A stretch of DNA of 64,000 bases from Isoetes taiwanensis. Taxonomy: Eukaryota; Streptophyta; Lycopodiopsida; Isoetales; Isoetaceae. The notes beneath the pieces were generated by a model. The model was given only the letters and a program-made list of their open reading frames with translations. It did no database searches and was not told where the DNA came from. How positions within the stretch are numbered: position 1 is the stretch's first letter; every line of letters starts with the position of its first letter. This document shows, piece after piece, positions 57,548-64,000 of the stretch. The translations under genes were made by a program, and so were the position numbers. The DNA lies in contig JAJEKV010000804.1 of the NCBI GenBank assembly GCA_021234155.1, forward strand, positions 23,963-87,962, given 5' to 3'.

Positions 57548-58500
57548 TCGGGGAGAGAGGATAACAACCATGTCCCAGAATGCTGAAGGGAAAGGATGAC
57601 CAGCAATGATTAGAAGGATGCTGATCTCCCTGGGGCGATTGAGAGATTTCATGGTGGTTGAGCGATTTGCCTATCGGCGTTAATATCGAAATGGATGTAT
57701 GCCGATGAAGGAATGAAGATTTTTCAAAAGTGCTTAAGCAAAATCAATGCAGAATCGAACCGGCCGCTGTGGTTAAAATCGAAAGGATGATATTCTATTC
57801 GAGATCTCAATACAGTAAGTATATCTTCACCCAAGACAAGCTCTTGTTAAAAAAATAATTTTCTGCATAAAGCTAGCAAGAACCATTACACAAGGGCTGG
57901 TTTCCAACAAGTTTGCAGCCAAGAAATATACAAAGCATCCCAAGCCTAATGCAAAGCATCCAAGGCTAGCAAAAACATTACACAAGAACATAGTTTCCAG
58001 CCAAAAGATGTGTAAGACTCCCTCGAGGTGCAAGTGTTCCTTAAAAATTTATCGCTCCTTTATTCTTTTAGACATAAAAAATATATCTTTCTTGAAAATA
58101 TGAAGAAGGAACCCTTGCATACGTTTTGAAGCTTGGAACTTATTGACTCGTAGGTTGATGCCAATGTGATGGAAGATTTTCTCATCTATATTCATAGGAT
58201 CACCACAATCAACACAATCAGATCCAACTGATTAATGAGAACCTAATCAACAAAAACGAGGATCCAACTAGCTCTAAATCAACAACTTGTTTCCAATGGA
58301 ATCTAACAGCTAGCTCAATGCTGCCTATATGTATTAGCAAAGCTCAGACGATTTTGGCAAACTCAATAAAATCATGCCTCAATGGCTGCTATGGGCATGA
58401 TGCAAGAGACATATCGCAATGTATTTACAAACCATCAACGTATTTTGAAAAGAACGGAATGAATAGATAGAAAACTCAATCTCTAATGTCTTAAGAGACA
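57548..58500. other. Spacer
   Basis: No feature is supported, except a loose internal repeat of AAAGCATCCAAG and ACACAAG segments near 57890-57990. Confidence 0.45.
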
Positions 58501-58509
58501 GGGAAGGTT

Positions 58510-59090
58510 TTGTCGAGACAGTTTAAAAGGCTACAGGGGAAAGGGCACCCAGGAGCAATTAGGAGAAAAATTGGCTTTGGATCCATTTTGAGGCGGCAAG
58601 GCATTTTCGGTGATGGATCAGTCGGAGGAAGAGTTGGAGCTGGAGGGTGGAACTGGAGGTGGAGCCTGGAACGAAGGTGGTGTATGTGCTGCAGCGGCAG
58701 TCATTACAGCTATGGCGGACATGGGCATTCGAAGGCCGACCTTGTTGAGTGTCAATGCATTTTTATGCTTTCCTCCTTTTCCATTTTCTTTGTTTCCGCC
58801 TTCAGAAATGGTGCCTCCTCCTCCTCCCTCCACGGCTTCCGCTACTTTCGCCAAATGCGTCTACCTATGCCGAATTTACCCACCTGGATTTTTTGGCGGA
58901 ATCGCGCAGCCCAATGGCTGTTCGCTTAATGTCGAAGGATTTGGTTATGGCCTTATGGCAGGATTTGGATAGCGGTTTGAAACTGCGGGCACTCCGACGG
59001 ACTTGTTTGCACCCTTCTCGCCATTCTGCTGCTTGTTTCTCCTTTTCTTTACCGTTTCATCTGCTAACTGTTACTTCTGTAGCTTGAGCT
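58510..59090 (+). other. Coding-like stretch of low confidence
   Basis: An open frame of 120 codons (58610-58972) begins MDQSEEELELEGG and continues with Ala- and Pro-rich sequence. The overlapping frames are also open because the DNA is GC-rich and repetitive. No conserved motif and no clear splice signals were seen. It may be a gene fragment or chance. Confidence 0.2.
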
Positions 59091-59221
59091 TAAATATGAC
59101 GCACCGCCATCGCTTCCCTTGCCATATTTTCTTCCTCATTTTGCCTGTAATCCATCCACCCCTGCTTGCCATCGCATTCCAGTATCGTTCCGCTTGTTTT
59201 TGCCTTGTCGGTCCTGCACAA

Positions 59222-59337
59222 CATCCACTTTTTACAATCCATCACTAACTGAAACCAAAAATCATCCACTCACCTCGATCTGCATCCATTTTTACAATCC
59301 ATCACTACGCAAACCGAAAAAATCATCCACATACCTC
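59222..59337. repeat. Tandem ~55-bp repeat, 61-bp period
   Basis: Two diverged copies (59222-59276 and 59283-59337) share TTTTTACAATCCATCACTA, then AAACC and ATCATCCAC with an ACCTC end. Confidence 0.8.
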
Positions 59338-59460
59338 AAATCTCCACATGAGATTCAAACGTCCAAAAATCTTCATCATCTCTTCTAATTTATGCAAAGA
59401 ATGTACCAGATAGAATCTGGAAAAATCAGACCATAGATGAAGGCCTGGAAGCGCAAAGTA

Positions 59461-59845
59461 CTATGGGAAAAATCTCCCACTTTTATGACCGGGAATCCTT
59501 TCCAATAGGCCATTCACATCTTTAACAGCGAAAGTGCGGCAAGGGACGATCCCAAATGCCTCATAAACACGAGAACAAAATCGCCGGACTGCATCAAAAC
59601 ACTTTCTTCTCAAATCCACAAGGTGGCTGTACTGCCCTACCCACAAAGTTAGAAATATCTACTCCCTCCTCCTTCCACCTAATTAGTGCCCGAAGCGGCG
59701 ATACTAGATTATCTGTCGCCATCTCTGCCTTCATCGCAATACCGCAATATTTGCCATCTGAATCGAAATTTACAAAACCTACTATAAATATGAGACACAA
59801 GTTTTTTTTTACTTGCCCAAAGAACTGAATAGGTGATGCGGTCAT
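59461..59845 (-). other. Coding-like stretch of low confidence
   Basis: Two overlapping open frames on the - strand (59845-59594 and 59646-59461) together give about 125 residues, including VNFDSDGKYCGIAMKAEMA and AVRRFCSRVYEAFG. They would need one frameshift or a splice to join. No family was recognised. Confidence 0.25.
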
Positions 59846-60641
59846 GGTAAGGATTCCTATTTCAAACGATCTTAAAGACGATTAGATGTGTGGCAAGAAA
59901 CAAAGGAGGACCAATAGCCGGAGATCGCCGGAACTTGCGGTCTCATGACATTGGGGCATTGTTGGCATGCAGGATACGACATGTGTCCTGTTTTTTTTGT
60001 ATATGCCTGGAAACGATCGGAGCCGTTAGATGTATTAAATTGAGCGGTCATGACTGTGGGGCCGAATGTTTGTCTTTGGCGCGACCGTTGCCTATTAAAT
60101 TTGCGCACCCAAGTGGCTGGTGGCGCGACCGTTCGAAACCAACTTGAACATTTGGCCCCTCTCATGCCTTCATACTGCAATATCCACAAACTATTCCTAT
60201 CAAATTAATATCTTGCACCACGTCATGGGCATGCCTCCAGCCTTTTTCGAAACTACCTCGTTTTACCCGTAAATAAAAACATGTTGTCTGGTGGTTTTGC
60301 CCAATATTCTACGAATCTGTCTCTAAGTTGGTGACCCTTAACGTCGGCAGCCTCCAGCATTTAGCTGCAGGGGTTTAATCTCGGCCGTTGATCTCCGATG
60401 ATATGTCGATAGCATTGTAGCGGCCCAATCGGTTATGACCATAGCAAATCATTGCAACATTTCCTCGATTTTCTTTCTTTTGGGCTTTCGCCCGCATAGC
60501 CTTAAAAAATGGCGGGCAACAAATCCGTCATACATAAGCGGGGCGGCCGGTTCTAACAAATGCGGGCAGCAAATCAAAGGCCATGGTTAAAATGCGGTGC
60601 CTAACGATGCAGCATGCAACCACGGCTGTCGCGGTTCCTGA
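59846..60641. other. Spacer
   Basis: Short open frames on both strands, without recognised motif. It is moderately GC-rich with no distinct repeat. Confidence 0.4.
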
Positions 60642-60780
60642 GTTTCTTTGGTAAAAATTTTCTGATTCTTTGTTTCTTTGGCAAAATCATCTGATTACTT
60701 TTCTTTGGCAAAAATCCGTCTGATTCTATTTCTTTAGCAAAATCCAGATCCTGATTCTGACTCTTGTTTCTTTGGCAAAA
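60642..60780. repeat. Degenerate tandem repeat of ~28 bp
   Basis: The core TTTCTTTGGCAAAA followed by a CTGATTCT block recurs about five times (60642, 60672, 60699, 60729 and 60766 regions) with indels. Confidence 0.75.
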
Positions 60781-63700
60781 GTGCGATATCGCCACGCCTC
60801 CCTGCTGCGTGGTCTTTCTGTTTCAAAAGCGGAGCTATATCGATCTCGAAAAGTTAGGTGCTTCCTTTAGGCTTCAGGCCTTCGGTTTTAATGTTTAAGT
60901 GCCGGAAATTCCGCGGTCCTCTCCTAACACATCATAATCTTGCTCATCTGAGCTTAAGCCGACTTTTATCGCGCGATTTTCTTGGAAGGGGATGTTGATT
61001 CGGAAGATGCTGGCGTAGCGATCGTTGGCTCTATTTCCAGAACAAAGATGCCGGGGAGGTGCTTCCCTTTGTTCCGTTTAAAATCTGTGTAGTGTGAGTG
61101 TCGGCCTGGCGATTCGTGAAGGCTGTGATCTTGAATATAGTGCTGGCTCAAGCGAACTATGGCTGATCCTTTATGCTAATCGCCGATACGCGAGGACGTT
61201 AAGGCCGATAGCGATCACTCACCGGAGTTATGGGCCGGGAAAATGGCCTCATAGCCCATGTAATACCAATTCACCGTATCTTTAAATGCAGTAATTCATG
61301 TACCCATAACCTAAAACCATTTCTGGACCACCTTCCTGAAGGTGATCTCTACCCCTTCTCTCATTTCTTTATAAGCAATTTGAAGCCTGCTCCACCCTCG
61401 ATCTTTCAGAATCACCCTCCACCTTGTTTCGCTCCACAGCCAAGACTCCATTATTTATAAGTTGAAAAGAATATTTCCTCTTATTTTCGCGTTTCAAATG
61501 TTGGTAATTCTGCTTCTGAAGCACATCTCATCTTTTCTTCCTCAAATCTCAACCAGTTCTCTACGGATGTTGAAACTTATCCAGTTAAATGCGATCTTTC
61601 TATTCTTTCTTTACGTAAATTATTGCTTGGCGTCGCAGTACATTAAATATCTTTATGTTAAACAAGGAGCATAATTCTAGAATCGCACTTTTACAATATG
61701 ATAATATTTCAATTGACTGGGGTATGTTCTCTATAATTGCGAATAATTGTCTATGCAATGCAATGGTTCAATGACCAACATTAAGTGAATATATCGACTG
61801 ATCAATATAGCTAGGATGCACCTAAGCAGGGGATGGATGGATGGATGGATAGGTAGATAGATAAATTATTATAACTGACTAGCGACAAAGAGGCGGGGAC
61901 CAAAAGCACGAAAAGGATAGGACGTTGGAACGGCGGTTGCGATTAGGGTGGAGTTAATGATTTGCCTCTCGCTGCTGACGGACTACCCTCTGCCAGGCTC
62001 TCGATGAATTACAAAGTGAAGGTCCTGCGTAGCGACAAAAATGACCCTGAGATGATTTCGCCACGAAACATAACGGTAGCATCTTAGCCGACCAAAAATA
62101 CATCAGAAGAGCAATCAGATACGCTCCACGAAGATACTGAGAGATAACTCGGCAACCTTCATATGGCGCTATTGAAGAAATGCAAATTCTCATCCCTGGC
62201 CCCGAAAGAACGTGGTCGAAAGACATTCGTAAAGGATAACTCTCCGCATCTAAAAGGGGCCTTTGTAACTTTATAATATGCAGAGTTCAAAGAGACCTGA
62301 AGTAGGAAACGGACGGGGAGCGGCGATTCTGTTGCTGGCTTGGCGTTGTCACCAGCGGCTTACCATGCCCGGTAACTCGACTCTAGTAATAAATGCTTGG
62401 CGGCATTATTTCCCGCAAATATGTTATCACGGACCAAGCTTGCTTACGCTGTAACGGTAATATCCACCATTCCACAATAGACACAATCATGCATGCGGTT
62501 ATCATCCCTCTCTAAGAATAATTCGTTTGTTTGATCCATGGCGGCCCGGGTAGATTGGCAATTGAACTTTACGGAGTCTGGAGCACTTTGGAGATCCTCA
62601 CGATCTTGAAAGGTAAAGTAATATGGACACGATCTCGATGCTGTTGAGGAACTAAAGATTCTTGCAGTAATATTAAATCTGTATTCTGGATAACATTGGC
62701 CTCGAGGGACCAAATGGTTTAGATGACGGAACATCTATCGAATCTGCGAGCTCTTGAAATTTTAGTGTTAAAGAGAGTCTTTATCAGTAGGAGTATTTCT
62801 CGTTGAAAACCTCGAAAAGCTAACATGAAGCAGGTCCCTCTTTTATTCTCTTCACGTTGGGTGAGGAGTATCTTAATCTGGATTCTTTCTTGTGATCGTC
62901 ATGATAGAGTGCAAAGCTTTCAAAGCTTATTGGATCGGACACTAAAAATGTCGTTTGGACTTAGAAAACGCATAACCAATCGCTGGCCATATCATACACC
63001 ATCGAAGCCTTTGAAGAGATTTTCAATGGAAAAAATAATCCAACGGCCCGAGTCGCAATGAATCAAGGTTATGATAAAACTATCTGCATAAGCCACGGCG
63101 GCCATGGCAAGGGGCACCCATTCAGGCGAGGGGAATTCTTTTGCTTTAGATGTTCTTGATGCGGATTTTTGGAGGCGGAGATTCGTATCCTTCCAGTCTG
63201 TGGCTTTTGATTTATCTCTTCGAGGAAGCAGTATATTGGTTTTCTAGCGGAAAATTGAGGAATCAAGCTTATATTTGATCTTTGGTCTGAGGAAGTTAAG
63301 AACTTGTTTTTTAAAGAAAATGTACATAAACTCATATTTGTTGCAGTATTGTTAATGCTAGATCTGTCCTGCATGATGGACCACATTAAAGAGAGATTAT
63401 TTTGAGAAGGTTCACAAAAAAATCATATAAAATCATGAGCGAAAAGCAACCGTACCCTTTCGGAATTTCATATGTGATCATGCTTCCTGAAGAAAAAATA
63501 CACAAAATGTATCGAATTCCTTCTTGTAGGATTACTTGCTCATAAACCAAAGAGATAAACACCAAAACTTCATATTCCTAAAGCAAATTATACCCGGTAA
63601 AAGAATTTTTTATTTTGAATTATGTCTTTTTACTCGAGATACCGAAACAAAAGCACAAAACCACATCTTGAATTCGAAGTCTATGGAAAGGGAAGATAGA

Positions 63701-64000
63701 ACTAATTCAAACATGAGTCCTTATCCCTCCTTCGGGGTATATCGTTCCAGGCGGGTTGTCGCCATAAAACAGCAGCTTTCAAAAGATCATTTTAGCAGAG
63801 TTCAAATTGGCATATAAAGTAGTTCCGAGGGTCTTCCATCTATAAAATATTTGTTGAGTTTGTGATTTTGATGTTTGACTTTTACTTCTATTTTTTAATT
63901 TAGGGAATTTCGCCTCTGGAAATGGATAGCATTGCTACATATGACTCTAGGTTTGTCACTCCAAAAATCACATTATGAGTTTATATAAGGATATAAAACC
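60781..64000. other. Unclassified right end of the window
   Basis: No gene, RNA or transposon protein is supported. It holds a (GGAT)n microsatellite at 61831-61850 that passes into TAGA units. All open frames are short and lack motifs. Confidence 0.45.
61831..61850. repeat. (GGAT)5 microsatellite
   Basis: Five GGAT units followed by degenerate TAGG and TAGA units up to about 61865. Confidence 0.9.

Noticed and set aside
62825-63061. A 78-codon frame near the right end
   Set aside because: No motif, no splice context and no similarity to anything I recognise; its length is within chance.

Overview
The window is nuclear DNA of a land plant with a large genome full of transposable elements. 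The evidence is a 24-exon gene with GT/AG introns, a chloroplast-type beta-amylase relic, plant-type Ty3/gypsy, Ty1/copia and LINE elements, a CACTA-type hairpin MITE and solo LTRs. The mostly dead, nested repeats would suit a gymnosperm or another non-angiosperm, but the lineage is inference. No bacterial-style operon, CRISPR array or convincing tRNA/rRNA gene was seen.

Layout. 1-8387: a decayed Ty3/gypsy element (copy A, + strand) that enters from outside the window. It has protease, RT-RNase H and integrase, then a short antisense ORF, a ~2.9-kb extra coding region with a coiled coil, a polypurine tract and an LTR. 8388-8490: a stub of retroelement leader that ends at an inversion junction. 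8490-16185: a second copy of the same family (copy B, - strand), lacking its extra ORF and 3' LTR. Copy B carries two later insertions, a 196-bp CACTA-type hairpin MITE and a 640-bp solo LTR, each with a clean target-site duplication. Copy A has the matching empty sites. 16360-17013: the 3' end of a beta-amylase pseudogene. 17014-19384: spacer with a MITE-like element and a perfect hairpin.

19385-25436 is the main intact gene. It encodes a cysteinyl-tRNA synthetase on the - strand; 24 exons could be placed with consistent phase, giving 828 codons. It resembles the animal/fungal cytosolic form rather than the bacterial-like plant forms I know, and it has a tandem duplication of an exon pair in its C-terminal half. 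A second multi-exon gene of unknown product (about 26298-30579, + strand) is divergent from it. A 1641-bp solo LTR sits exactly at a splice donor of this second gene and seems to supply a replacement GT.

31230-50000 is a graveyard of retroelements: a LINE 3' fragment, a near full-length decayed LINE, a LINE tail with (ATTCT)19, and a Ty1/copia element split by a second large LINE and by a poly(A)-tailed fragment. 50000-64000 holds no gene I can support. It contains a cluster of GTATTC/GAATAC palindromes, a GATC-rich GC island and several short tandem repeats.

Across the retroelements, copy A often has CGG where copy B has CAG or CTG. This may be an assembly or base-calling effect at methylated CHG sites, so the frameshift counts in the repeats should be treated with care.
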